Positions 14,633 through 25,700 of a DNA stretch of 64,000 bases are shown piece after piece. The notes below the pieces were generated by a model that made no database searches, was not told the origin of the DNA, and worked only from the letters and a program-made list of their open reading frames with translations. This DNA is from Sisyra terminalis (lineage: Eukaryota; Arthropoda; Insecta; Neuroptera; Sisyridae). The stretch is taken from positions 49,476,001-49,540,000 of the forward strand of contig OY292278.1 of the NCBI GenBank assembly GCA_958496175.1, given 5' to 3'. A program made the position numbers and the translations under genes. Positions within the stretch are counted from its first letter, which is position 1, and every line of letters begins with the position of its first letter.

Positions 14633-14951
14633 GTCCAAATTACCAGGATATTAAGGATAACGATTTTGGTCTCACCTGGAAGATATTTTCTAAAGTTATT
14701 TGAAGATATATCACCTTGATCATATTTTTTGGAGATACATAATTAGTAAGTACTATTATTTTTGTGACCTTTAAATAATGTTCTAATTGATTTTATCTCT
14801 ACAGGCGAAGCTGACCGATGACAACAAAGATCGTTCGAGAATCATCAATGAAACTCATCAAGGATATCATTTCCACAATTGTTACGAATGGATTTACTAT
14901 AACAATCAGTGGTGTAAACTGTGTTTTAATAAATCAGTGAACGTGAAGTGA
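14633..14951 (+). pseudogene. 3' end of an unrecognised gene (two exon-like pieces), left copy
   Basis: A pyrimidine-rich tract and AG precede position 14,633. A good donor (A|GTAAGT) follows 14,745, and an acceptor (TCTCTACAG) precedes 14,805, bounding a 59-bp intron. The second piece, 14,805-14,951, is open for 48 codons to a TGA. Its protein includes HNCYEWIYYNNQWCKLCF, rich in aromatic residues with three cysteines; no family is recognised. An AATAAA lies at 15,110-15,115. All three frames of the first piece contain a stop before the strong donor, so either it uses the weaker GT after AAA at about 14,698 (which would join in frame, ...FSK-AKLTDD...) or the locus is broken. No upstream exons are visible because satellite abuts at 14,419. 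Probably a truncated captured gene end. The right palindrome arm holds a second copy. Confidence 0.5.
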
Positions 14952-15656
14952 TTAAGTGATATATTATTAAATTATCAGAATTGTCAAAAGCCTTTGATTT
15001 ACTTTTTATATCTATATGATTGTAACAATTGATATTTTTACCTAGATCGTACATAAAGTATATATTGTATAAATTATATGAATTGCAGATATTATATTTT
15101 ATTTATTTTAATAAATTATATATTGTTAATATGCAAAAATCTTATATTATATGAAATTATAAATTTTATTGATATTTAACATTAATAAATATTATTTATT
15201 GAATTCATTGTTTCAATTCGATTTTCCGCACCCGACCTCCTTGAATTTTATATTTCAGAGTAATTTTTTTACAGTTTAAGTAATTAGAAGAGTTAAATTA
15301 ATACACCGATTAGGTAGGTACGTTAGGTCGGTAGGTATCGTTAGCTTATTCGATATAAAAGCTAATGTCGAAAAACATCTTAAAATTTCGATATTTTTCT
15401 TCGTTTTTTTCGAATTAAATTATTTAGTTTTATGAAGAAGTTCTACTACAATATAAAAATTTGTTTTTTCGAAAAAAAGGATGAAGGACCATAAAATGTT
15501 GTCATGTTTTTCTAAAATTTTTCCGATCTCATCATAGAGCAGCTATGATTCGAATATGGTCGGGAAATTCTAATTAATTCGATCGAAAAAATTTCAATTT
15601 TCCACAAATCTCATAAGAATTGTTTATATATGAGTTTTAACGTCATTTACATATAT

Positions 15657-15737
15657 CATCTGATAGCCGAGTCGCTAAGGTCGCCGCCGCAGCCGTTGCC
15701 ATGCCGAGGTCCCAGGTTCGCATCCCGATTGGTCCCG
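15657..15737 (+). other. tRNA-like sequence (A and B boxes)
   Basis: An A-box-like TAGCCGAGTCG at 15,664-15,674 and a B-box-like GGTTCGCATCC at 15,715-15,725 have normal tRNA-gene spacing. The T-arm stem has mismatches and no acceptor stem pairs, so this is not a working tRNA. It could be an internal RNA polymerase III promoter of a tRNA-derived element. It reads toward the inner palindrome centre. Confidence 0.55.
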
Positions 15738-17343
15738 GATTTTTATAATTTCTAATAATTGATTTCTATTCCTTACAGCTTCTAATATCACTAATTAACA
15801 TTAATTCTTAATTCCAGACATTGTATCATCGAAATATTCGTTCGAGAAGTTCTCCAGCCTTTCGGGGTTGGAAATGATCGACCGATCGATGCATTATATT
15901 TTTCCTTTTATTTTTGCTCATTGGTTTTGTGACGTCACTCCATTTGGCGCGATTTTTTTTTCGAAAATTGGGGGGGAGGACCTCGATTTTTCGAATTTAG
16001 CGATTAAGGATTTCGGGAATGGCTTAGTTACACTGCGGGATGCCTAAAAATCATATCCTTAAATTGAATTTTTCATTTTTTTGGAGGATATTTTTCGGGC
16101 AAAATCCGAAAAAATCTGAAAAACTGGCCAAAATGGACACTTTTTGGCACTTTTTTCAACTTTAACGTCAATTTCTGCGAAAACTATCGATCGTAGATTA
16201 ACGATCGATAGCTTATTCGATAGCGCTTGAATTACTCTATCGATGGTGTAAATATGGTCCCGGAAAAGCTTAAGGGGAAAAACTTTTTTTTTCAACTCAT
16301 CAGAAATTTCATTTCGTCGACCCGATGCACGTCGATTTTATAAAAAAAATTTTGAATATTTTTTTTCGAATTTTCCAATGAAATTCACACCATAGCAGCA
16401 TTACGTTACGATAAAAGCATAATCGAAAAGAATCTCAACTTTTCGATGTCGTTATTGTTTTTTTTCGACTTTTAAAATTCATCAATTGTGCAAGCTAATG
16501 CTATTTAAATAAAAATTTGTTTTGTTAGAAAAAGGATAAAGGACCTTAAAATGTCACAATTTTATTTTTCAAATTTTCCAAACATCACATGGAGAACCTA
16601 TGGTTTAAATAGTTCCGGAAAATTCCAAGAAAATCTCAAGGTCAAATTTGTTCACCAGATCGATTTTCATGGAATTTTCCGGAAAAATTTAAACCATAGG
16701 TTCTCCATGTTAAGATCGGAAAAGATGTCACATCACATTGCATACTTTTAATGTCCTTGATCCTTTTTTTCCATAAAACAAAAATGTATTCAAATGGAGT
16801 TACGTCACAACATTTTAATCTTTAATATCGAAAAAAACGATTAAGGGCATCGAAAATTTGAGATTTTTAGGTATAGGGTTTTCGTTCTTGACATTGCGTA
16901 GCTATGGTGCGAATTTCATCGGAAAATTCGAATAAAAAATATTCAAAAAAATTTTTATAAAATCGACGTGCATCGGGTCGACGAAATGAAATTTCTGAAG
17001 AGTTGAAAAAAAAAGTTTTTCCCCTTAAGCTTTTCCGGGGCCAAATTTACACCATCGATAGAGTAATTCAAGCGCTATCGAATAAGCTAACTATCGATAG
17101 CCTTCGATCGTTAGTTTTCGCTCAAATTGACGTTAAAGTTGAAAAAAGTGCAAAAAAGTGTCAATTTTGGCCAGTTTTTCAAATTCTTCTGGATTTTGCC
17201 CGAAAAATTTCCTCCAAAAAAAAATGAAAAATTCAAAATAAGGATATGGTTTTTAGGCTTCTCGCATCGTCCTTATGCCATACCCCAAATCCTATTTTAC
17301 TAAAATCGAAAATTCGATATCCTCCCCCTCATTTTTTCGGGAA

Positions 17344-17377
17344 TGACGTCATTTGATGACGTCACTGAGTGACGTCA
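17344..17377. promoter_or_regulatory. Three TGACGTCA (CRE-type) motifs at 13-bp spacing
   Basis: Perfect palindromic TGACGTCA occurs at 17,344, 17,357 and 17,370, exactly 13 bp apart. This octamer is the consensus CREB/ATF binding site; binding here is inferred only. A single copy sits at the equivalent place in the other half of the inner palindrome, 15,930-15,937. Confidence 0.6.
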
Positions 17378-17574
17378 CATATGCGGGATCAAAAAAATAA
17401 AATTTATAACTCATCGATCGATCGATCCATTTCCGAGCCCGAAAGGCTGGAACTTCTCTATCGAATATTTCGTCCTTACAAACTCTGGAAACAAGGATTA
17501 ATGTTATTACATGATATTATATGCTGTAAGGAATAATTATTAATTATAATATTTGAAATAAAACCTGGGTCCTG

Positions 17575-17646
17575 GTCCATCCGGGAATCGAACTCGTGAT
17601 CTTTCGCTCGAGAGGTGCCGCTTATATCCACTTGGCCACATGAGTT
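17575..17646 (-). other. tRNA-like sequence (A and B boxes)
   Basis: On the minus strand, the A-box TGGCCAAGTGG (plus-strand 17,628-17,638) is a textbook match, followed by GTTCGATTCC (17,584-17,593) as B box. The layout resembles a serine or leucine tRNA head, but the acceptor stem does not pair. It reads inward to 16,649, opposite to the copy at 15,657. Confidence 0.6.
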
Positions 17647-17760
17647 ATATCTATTGTTCGATAAAACTCATATTTAAACAATTCTTAATCAATCGAGACT
17701 TTGAAATTTTTTCGATCGAAAATTTATAAGTTCCTGAAAATATTTATAACTGAAATGCAT

Positions 17761-18555
17761 GATAATTATATTGGACGTCGAAAAACATTTTAAAATTTTC
17801 GATTTTCCGAATATATTCGATTTTTAATTCCTTTTCTATTCCTTTCAATATTTAAAATTACAATTTTAATTAGTTGAATAAGATTTATGAAATCAATTAA
17901 ACAGTCATCGTATGCGTAAAAATGATTTATTCTGCGTAATCATATAACAATTTATGTGGCTTATTTAAATATAGTTATTTTTTTTAAATTTCGTTTCAAT
18001 AATTGCAGTGTTATTTCCGTAATAAAAAATTAAAGTAGCAAATATTTTCCAAACTATTTTTATATGGTTACGCCATCTATGTAAATAAGAGATAACTTTT
18101 AGCATGGAATTCCATTACAACCGACTTAAGTTTACAGCGCCTCTATGATTTTACTCATGAACTTTTATCATATATTTTCACCCTAACCAACCTTAAGTTT
18201 ATAGTGACATCTATAGGAAAAATACAACAACTCAAAACTTCCAACAAATTTCGTAGCCCATTTCAGCGTTGTTTTAATTCAAAATTCCCAGAATCATAAA
18301 TTGCCAACAATTTTTTAAACAAAGAAATAATACATAAACAATAAAATTATTTTCGGCTTATAATTGTTGTTTTTTTTTATTTACATAACTTTGTTATGTA
18401 AAAGAGATCATGGAAATTGAGAAAATGGCGAAATTTCAGATGCTAAAAATGGATATTTCAAAAGGAATTGTCGGATAAAATTAAATGAATTATAAATCAA
18501 TGAATCTAAAGTTTCCATGCTTTTCGATTTATCGTTAAATATAAATCGCATGTCT
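17761..18555. other. Unique spacer at the centre of the palindrome
   Basis: About 0.8 kb of AT-rich DNA between the arms with no long open frame. Part of it (about 18,060-18,340), containing CGCCATCTATG, AAGTTTACAGCGCC and CCATTTCAGCGTTG-like stretches, resembles sequence to the right of the satellite at about 46,020-46,260, suggesting a short dispersed repeat. No gene is seen. Confidence 0.7.
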
Positions 18556-18669
18556 TTCAGTTATAAATATTATATTTTCAGGAACTTATAATTTTTTCGA
18601 TCGAAAAAATTTCAAAGTCTCGATTGATTAAGAATTGTTTAAATATGAGTTTTACCGAACAATAGATAT

Positions 18670-18741
18670 AACTCATGTGGCCAAGTGGATATAAGCGGCA
18701 CCTCTCGAGCGGAAGATCACGAGTTCGATTCCCGGATGGAC
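18670..18741 (+). other. tRNA-like sequence (A and B boxes)
   Basis: Mirror of the 17,575-17,646 copy, with A box at 18,678-18,688 and B box at 18,723-18,732. It reads inward to the inner palindrome centre at 19,667. Confidence 0.6.
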
Positions 18742-18938
18742 CAGGACCCAGGTTTTATTTCAAATATTATAATTAATAATTATTCCTTACAGCATATAAT
18801 ATCATGTAATAACATTAATCCTTGTTTCCAGAGTTTGTAAGGATGAAATATCCGATAGAGAAGTTCCAGCCTTTCGGGCTTGGAAATGGATCGATCGATC
18901 GATGAGTTATAAATTTTATTTTTTTGATCCCGCATATG

Positions 18939-18972
18939 TGACGTCACTCAGTGACGTCATCAAATGACGTCA
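18939..18972. promoter_or_regulatory. Three TGACGTCA (CRE-type) motifs, mirror copy
   Basis: Mirror of 17,344-17,377, with motifs at 18,939, 18,952 and 18,965. The single-copy equivalent lies at 20,379-20,386. Confidence 0.6.
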
Positions 18973-20578
18973 TTCCCGAAAAAATGAGGGGGAGGATATC
19001 GAATTTTCGATTTTAGTAAAATAGGATTTGGGGTATGGCATAAGGACGATGCGAGAAGCCTAAAAACCATATCCTTATTTTGAATTTTTCATTTTTTTTT
19101 GGAGGAAATTTTTCGGGCAAAATCCAGAAGAATTTGAAAAACTGGCCAAAATTGACACTTTTTTGCACTTTTTTCAACTTTAACGTCAATTTGAGCGAAA
19201 ACTAACGATCGAAGGCTATCGATAGTTAGCTTATTCGATAGCGCTTGAATTACTCTATCGATGGTGTAAATTTGGCCCCGGAAAAGCTTAAGGGGAAAAA
19301 CTTTTTTTTTCAACTCTTCAGAAATTTCATTTCGTCGACCCGATGCACGTCGATTTTATAAAAATTTTTTTGAATATTTTTTATTCGAATTTTCCGATGA
19401 AATTCGCACCATAGCTACGCAATGTCAAGAACGAAAACCCTATACCTAAAAATCTCAAATTTTCGATGCCCTTAATCGTTTTTTTCGATATTAAAGATTA
19501 AAATGTTGTGACGTAACTCCATTTGAATACATTTTTGTTTTATGGAAAAAAAGGATCAAGGACATTAAAAGTATGCAATGTGATGTGACATCTTTTCCGA
19601 TCTTAACATGGAGAACCTATGGTTTAAATTTTTCCGGAAAATTCCATGAAAATCGATCTGGTGAACAAATTTGACCTTGAGATTTTCTTGGAATTTTCCG
19701 GAACTATTTAAACCATAGGTTCTCCATGTGATGTTTGGAAAATTTGAAAAATAAAATTGTGACATTTTAAGGTCCTTTATCCTTTTTCTAACAAAACAAA
19801 TTTTTATTTAAATAGCATTAGCTTGCACAATTGATGAATTTTAAAAGTCGAAAAAAAACATTAACGACATCGAAAAGTTGAGATTCTTTTCGATTATGCT
19901 TTTATCGTAACGTAATGCAGCTATGGTGTGAATTTCATTGGAAAATTCGAAAAAAAATATTCAAAATTTTTTTTATAAAATCGACGTGCATCGGGTCGAC
20001 GAAATGAAATTTCTGATGAGTTGAAAAAAAAAGTTTTTCCCCTTAAGCTTTTCCGGGACCATATTTACACCATCGATAGAGTAATTCAAGCGCTATCGAA
20101 TAAGCTATCGATCGTTAATCTACGATCGATAGTTTTCGCAGAAATTGACGTTAAAGTTGAAAAAAGTGCCAAAAAGTGTCCATTTTGGCCAGTTTTTCAG
20201 ATTTTTTCGGATTTTGCCCGAAAAATATCCTCCAAAAAAATGAAAAATTCAATTTAAGGATATGATTTTTAGGCATCCCGCAGTGTAACTAAGCCATTCC
20301 CGAAATCCTTAATCGCTAAATTCGAAAAATCGAGGTCCTCCCCCCCAATTTTCGAAAAAAAAATCGCGCCAAATGGAGTGACGTCACAAAACCAATGAGC
20401 AAAAATAAAAGGAAAAATATAATGCATCGATCGGTCGATCATTTCCAACCCCGAAAGGCTGGAGAACTTCTCGAACGAATATTTCGATGATACAATGTCT
20501 GGAATTAAGAATTAATGTTAATTAGTGATATTAGAAGCTGTAAGGAATAGAAATCAATTATTAGAAATTATAAAAATC

Positions 20579-20659
20579 CGGGACCAATCGGGATGCGAAC
20601 CTGGGACCTCGGCATGGCAACGGCTGCGGCGGCGACCTTAGCGACTCGGCTATCAGATG
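20579..20659 (-). other. tRNA-like sequence (A and B boxes)
   Basis: Mirror of the 15,657-15,737 copy, with A box at 20,642-20,652 and B box at 20,591-20,601 on the minus strand. Confidence 0.55.
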
Positions 20660-21364
20660 ATATATGTAAATGACGTTAAAACTCATATATAAACAATTCT
20701 TATGAGATTTGTGGAAAATTGAAATTTTTTCGATCGAATTAATTAGAATTTCCCGACCATATTCGAATCATAGCTGCTCTATGATGAGATCGGAAAAATT
20801 TTAGAAAAACATGACAACATTTTATGGTCCTTCATCCTTTTTTTCGAAAAAACAAATTTTTATATTGTAGTAGAACTTCTTCATAAAACTAAATAATTTA
20901 ATTCGAAAAAAACGAAGAAAAATATCGAAATTTTAAGATGTTTTTCGACATTAGCTTTTATATCGAATAAGCTAACGATACCTACCGACCTAACGTACCT
21001 ACCTAATCGGTGTATTAATTTAACTCTTCTAATTACTTAAACTGTAAAAAAATTACTCTGAAATATAAAATTCAAGGAGGTCGGGTGCGGAAAATCGAAT
21101 TGAAACAATGAATTCAATAAATAATATTTATTAATGTTAAATATCAATAAAATTTATAATTTCATATAATATAAGATTTTTGCATATTAACAATATATAA
21201 TTTATTAAAATAAATAAAATATAATATCTGCAATTCATATAATTTATACAATATATACTTTATGTACGATCTAGGTAAAAATATCAATTGTTACAATCAT
21301 ATAGATATAAAAAGTAAATCAAAGGCTTTTGACAATTCTGATAATTTAATAATATATCACTTAA

Positions 21365-21683
21365 TCACTTCACGTTCACTGATTTATTAAAACACAGTTT
21401 ACACCACTGATTGTTATAGTAAATCCATTCGTAACAATTGTGGAAATGATATCCTTGATGAGTTTCATTGATGATTCTCGAACGATCTTTGTTGTCATCG
21501 GTCAGCTTCGCCTGTAGAGATAAAATCAATTAGAACATTATTTAAAGGTCACAAAAATAATAGTACTTACTAATTATGTATCTCCAAAAAATATGATCAA
21601 GGTGATATATCTTCAAATAACTTTAGAAAATATCTTCCAGGTGAGACCAAAATCGTTATCCTTAATATCCTGGTAATTTGGAC
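21365..21683 (-). pseudogene. 3' end of the same unrecognised gene, right copy
   Basis: Mirror copy of 14,633-14,951 on the minus strand, with exon-like pieces at 21,571-21,683 and 21,365-21,511. The splice sites, the 48-codon open end and the downstream AATAAA are all kept. Both copies are truncated on the 5' side by satellite, so neither can be a complete gene within this window. Confidence 0.5.
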
Positions 21684-22299
21684 CTGAAAAAACATAATTA
21701 ATTATTATTATTATTTAAACCACTCGTACTCTCTAGATACATATACATGTAAACTGAGGAATACAAGGCAAAACAATTATACATAACTGACACAATGGTT
21801 GCCTAACTTCTGCACTTGAAAACAAAAAAAAGGAAAATTGCCAAATGGGTATTCTTGATAAGGACTATTTTTTTCAAATAATTATAAAACAATGACCTTT
21901 TCATGATGAGGCATACTTTTCTCAACGGATCATGAAACAAGACCTCTAAGTGAATAGTAATGTGAAAAAAATTTACTACTGTGGGCAACAGGACGCTCAC
22001 AATTCCATTTCAAAATTGCAAAAAGGACAATTTTCACCAGGAAAATAAGGATAATAAGGATGCTTATTTTTGTTTAAATAAAGCTGAATATTATTGACTG
22101 AATCATCTATTTAATGCGAAATGCAAAATATTAGGTTTTTACGGGATATTGGGCCGGGAATTAAAAAAGGAAAGTTAAGGAGTTGCATATCAATGCGACA
22201 ATTTATGTATGAAATTAAGCCATTTTAAGGGGGTGACTTTTCATTATGAGGCATACTTTTCTCAAAGGATCATGAAACAAGGCCTTTAAGTGAATACTA

Positions 22300-25200
22300 A
22301 TGAGAAAAAAATTTACTCCTGTGGGCAACAGGACGCTCACAATTCCATTTCAAAGTTGCAAAAAGGACAATTTTCAACAGGAAACTAAGGATATAAGGGA
22401 TGGTTATTTTTGTAGAAATAAAGCTGAATATTATTGATTGAATCATCCATTTCATGGTTAAATCAAAATATTAGGTTTTTACGGGATATTAGGCCGGGAA
22501 TTAAATGGGGAAAGTTTAGGATTTACATATCAATGCGACAATTTATGTATGATATTGAGCCATTTTAAGGGGGTGACTTTTCAATATGAGGCATACTTTT
22601 CTCAACAGATCAAGAAACAAGGCCATAAAGTGAATAGTAATGTGAAAAAAATTTACTCCTGCGGGCAACAGGACGCTTACAATTCCATTTCAAAGTTGCA
22701 AAAAGGACAATTTTCAACAGGAAAATAAGGATATAAGGGATGCTTATTTTTGTTAAAATAAAGCTGAATATTATTGATTGAATCATCTATTTAATGCGTT
22801 AAGCAAAATATTAGGTTTTTACGGGATATTGCGCCGGGAATTAAAAAGGGAAAGTTAAGGAGTTGCATATAAATGCGACAATTTATGTACGAAATAAAGC
22901 CATTTTAAGGGGGTGACTTTACATGATGAGGCATACTTTTCTCAACGGATCATGAAACAAGGCCTTTAAGTGAATACTAATGTGAAAAAAATTTACTCCT
23001 GTGGGCAACAGGACGCTCACAATTCCATTTCAAAGTTGCAAAAAGGACAATTTTCAACAGGAAACTAAGGATATAAGGGCTGGTTATTTTTGTTGAAATA
23101 AAGCTGAATATTATTGGTTGAATCATCCATTTTATGGTTAAATCAAAATATTAGGTTTTTACGGGATATTAGACCGGGAATTAAATGGGGAAAGTTTAGG
23201 ATTTACATATCAATGCGACAATTTATGTACGAAATTAAGCCATTTTAAGGGGGTGACTTTTCATGATGAGGCATACTTTTCTCAACGGATCATGAAACAA
23301 GGCCTTTAAGTGAATACTAATGTGAAAAAAATTTACTCCTGTGGGCAACAGGACGCTCACAATTCCATTTCAAAGTTGCAAAAAGGACAATTTTCAACAG
23401 GAAACTAAGGATATAAGGGTTGGGTATTTTTGTTGAAATAAAGCTGAATATTATTGGTTGAATCATCCATTTCATGCTTAATGCAAAATATTAGGTTTTT
23501 ACGGGATATTGCGCCGGGAATTAAAAGGGGAAAGTTAAGGAGTTGCATATCAATGCGACAATTTATGTATGAAATTGAGCCATTTTAAGGGGGTGACTTT
23601 TCATTATGAGGCATACTTTTCTCAACGGATCATGAAACAAGACCTCTAAGTGAATAGTAATGAGAAAAAAATTTACTCCTGTGGGCAACAGGACGCTCAC
23701 AATTCCATTTCAAAGTTGCAAAAAGGACAATTTTCAACAGGAAACTAAGGATATAAGGGATGGTTATTTTTGTTGATATAACGCTGAATAATATTGGTTG
23801 AATCATCAATTTCATATTTAATGCAAAATATAAGATTTTTAAGGGATATTGGGCCGGGAATTAAAAAAGGAAAGTTAAGGAGTTGCATATCAATGCGAAA
23901 ATTTATGTATGAAATTAAGCCATTTTAAGGGGGTGACTTTTCATTATGAGGCATACTATTCTCAACGGATCATGAAACAAGGCCTTTAAAGGAATACTAA
24001 TGTGAAAAAAATTTACTCCTGTGGGCAACAGGACGCTCACAATTCCATTTCAAAGTTGCAAAAAGGACAATTTTCAACAGGAAACTAAGGATATAAGGGA
24101 TGGTTATTTTTGTAGAAATAAAGCTGAATATTATTGATTGAATCATCCATTTCATGGTTAAATCAAAATATTAGGTTTTTACGGGATATTAGGCCGGGAA
24201 TTAAATGGGGAAAGTTTAGGATTTACATATCAATGCGACAATTTATGTATGATATTGAGCCATTTTAAGGGGGTGACTTTTCAATATGAGGCATACTTTT
24301 CTCAACAGATCAAGAAACAAGGCCATTAAGTGAATAGTAATGTGAAAAAAATTTACTCCTGCGGGCAACAGGACGCTTACAATTCCATTTCAAAGTTGCA
24401 AAAAGGACAATTTTCAACAGGAAAATAAGGATATAAGGGATGCTTATTTTTGTTAAAATAAAGCTGAATATTATTGATTGAATCATCTATTTAATGCGTT
24501 AAGCAAAATATTAGGTTTTTACGGGATATTGCGCCGGGAATTAAAAAGGGAAAGTTAAGGAGTTGCATATAAATGCGACAATTTATGTACGAAATAAAGC
24601 CATTTTAAGGGGGTGACTTTACATGATGAGGCATACTTTTCTCAACGGATCATGAAACAAGGCCTTTAAGTGAATACTAATGTGAAAAAAATTTACTCCT
24701 GTGGGCAACAGGACGCTCACAATTCCATTTCAAAGTTGCAAAAAGGACAATTTTCAACAGGAAACTAAGGATATAAGGGCTGGTTATTTTTGTTGAAATA
24801 AAGCTGAATATTATTGGTTGAATCATCCATTTTATGGTTAAATCAAAATATTAGGTTTTTACGGGATATTAGACCGGGAATTAAATGGGGAAAGTTTAGG
24901 ATTTACATATCAATGCGACAATTTATGTACGAAATTAAGCCATTTTAAGGGGGTGACTTTTCATGATGAGGCATACTTTTCTCAACGGATCATGAAACAA
25001 GGCCTTTAAGTGAATACTAATGTGAAAAAAATTTACTCCTGTGGGCAACAGGACGCTCACAATTCCATTTCAAAGTTGCAAAAAGGACAATTTTCAACAG
25101 GAAACTAAGGATATAAGGGTTGGGTATTTTTGTTGAAATAAAGCTGAATATTATTGGTTGAATCATCCATTTCATGCTTAATGCAAAATATTAGGTTTTT

Positions 25201-25700
25201 ACGGGATATTGCGCCGGGAATTAAAAGGGGAAAGTTAAGGAGTTGCATATCAATGCGACAATTTATGTATGAAATTGAGCCATTTTAAGGGGGTGACTTT
25301 TCATTATGAGGCATACTTTTCTCAACGGATCATGAAACAAGACCTCTAAGTGAATAGTAATGAGAAAAAAATTTACTCCTGTGGGCAACAGGACGCTCAC
25401 AATTCCATTTCAAAGTTGCAAAAAGGACAATTTTCAACAGGAAACTAAGGATATAAGGGATGGTTATTTTTGTTGATATAACGCTGAATAATATTGGTTG
25501 AATCATCAATTTCATATTTAATGCAAAATATAAGATTTTTAAGGGATATTGGGCCGGGAATTAAAAAAGGAAAGTTAAGGAGTTGCATATCAATGCGAAA
25601 ATTTATGTATGAAATTAAGCCATTTTAAGGGGGTGACTTTTCATTATGAGGCATACTATTCTCAACGGATCATGAAAGAAGGCCTTTAAAGGAATACTAA
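22300..25700 (-). repeat. Higher-order repeat, two copies of a 1,700-bp 5-mer
   Basis: The interval 22,381-24,080 matches 24,081-25,780 almost base for base, including rare variants such as TGTAGAAATAAAGC, AGACCGGGAA, ACATGATGAGG and the TTGATATAACGC monomer, at an offset of exactly 1,700 bp. One visible difference is GGCCATAAAG versus GGCCATTAAG. Confidence 0.88.

Larger units (their letters stand above)
14151..17760 (+). repeat. Left arm of large palindrome
   Basis: This arm is the reverse complement of 18,556-22,165. Every landmark checked pairs with its mirror at a coordinate sum of 36,316 (centre 18,158): the satellite junction 14,419/21,897, a stop codon 14,951/21,365, CRE motifs 17,344/18,972, and A-box motifs 17,628/18,688. 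The arms are near-identical with scattered substitutions, for example in the CATATGG versus CATTTGG segment near 14,471. The symmetry includes the last 270 bp or so of satellite on each side and then stops, so the palindrome formed, or was converted, after the satellite was adjacent. Confidence 0.95.
15560..17760. mobile_element. Foldback (palindromic) element with tRNA-like ends, copy A
   Basis: A second, smaller palindrome centred at about 16,649. Its two halves of about 1.1 kb are clearly related but much more diverged than the arms of the outer palindrome. The innermost inverted repeat is excellent: ACATGGAGAACCTATGG at about 16,587 and its complement ending near 16,711, with about 75 bp between. 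Each half begins with a tRNA-like sequence reading inward, then CCAGCCTTTCGGG and an ATCGATCG-rich stretch, TGACGTCA motifs and a region rich in CGATA. A further partial module (about 15,340-15,560) resembles the internal GGATAAAGGACC segment. No transposase or reverse transcriptase is visible. Candidate identities are a non-autonomous foldback transposon or two tRNA-derived SINE-like units fused tail to tail. Confidence 0.6.
18556..20756. mobile_element. Foldback (palindromic) element with tRNA-like ends, copy B
   Basis: Inverted copy of the element at 15,560-17,760, centred at about 19,667 and nearly identical to it. The diverged inner halves are preserved in both copies, so the inner palindrome is older than the outer one. 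Confidence 0.6.
18556..22165 (-). repeat. Right arm of large palindrome
   Basis: Mirror image of 14,151-17,760 with the same content in reverse: inner foldback element, gene fragment and satellite end. Outside 22,165 the satellite continues in reverse orientation, but its monomer order does not mirror the left array, so the symmetry is confined to this arm. Confidence 0.95.

Noticed and set aside
15657..15737. Functional tRNA gene
   Set aside because: A and B boxes are good, but the acceptor stem does not pair and the T stem has mismatches; kept only as tRNA-like.
16059..20257. Four open frames beginning MKKKVFPLKLFR
   Set aside because: They lie in the four related halves of the foldback elements, end at poly-A/T runs and look like low-complexity read-through of the repeat, not a conserved protein.
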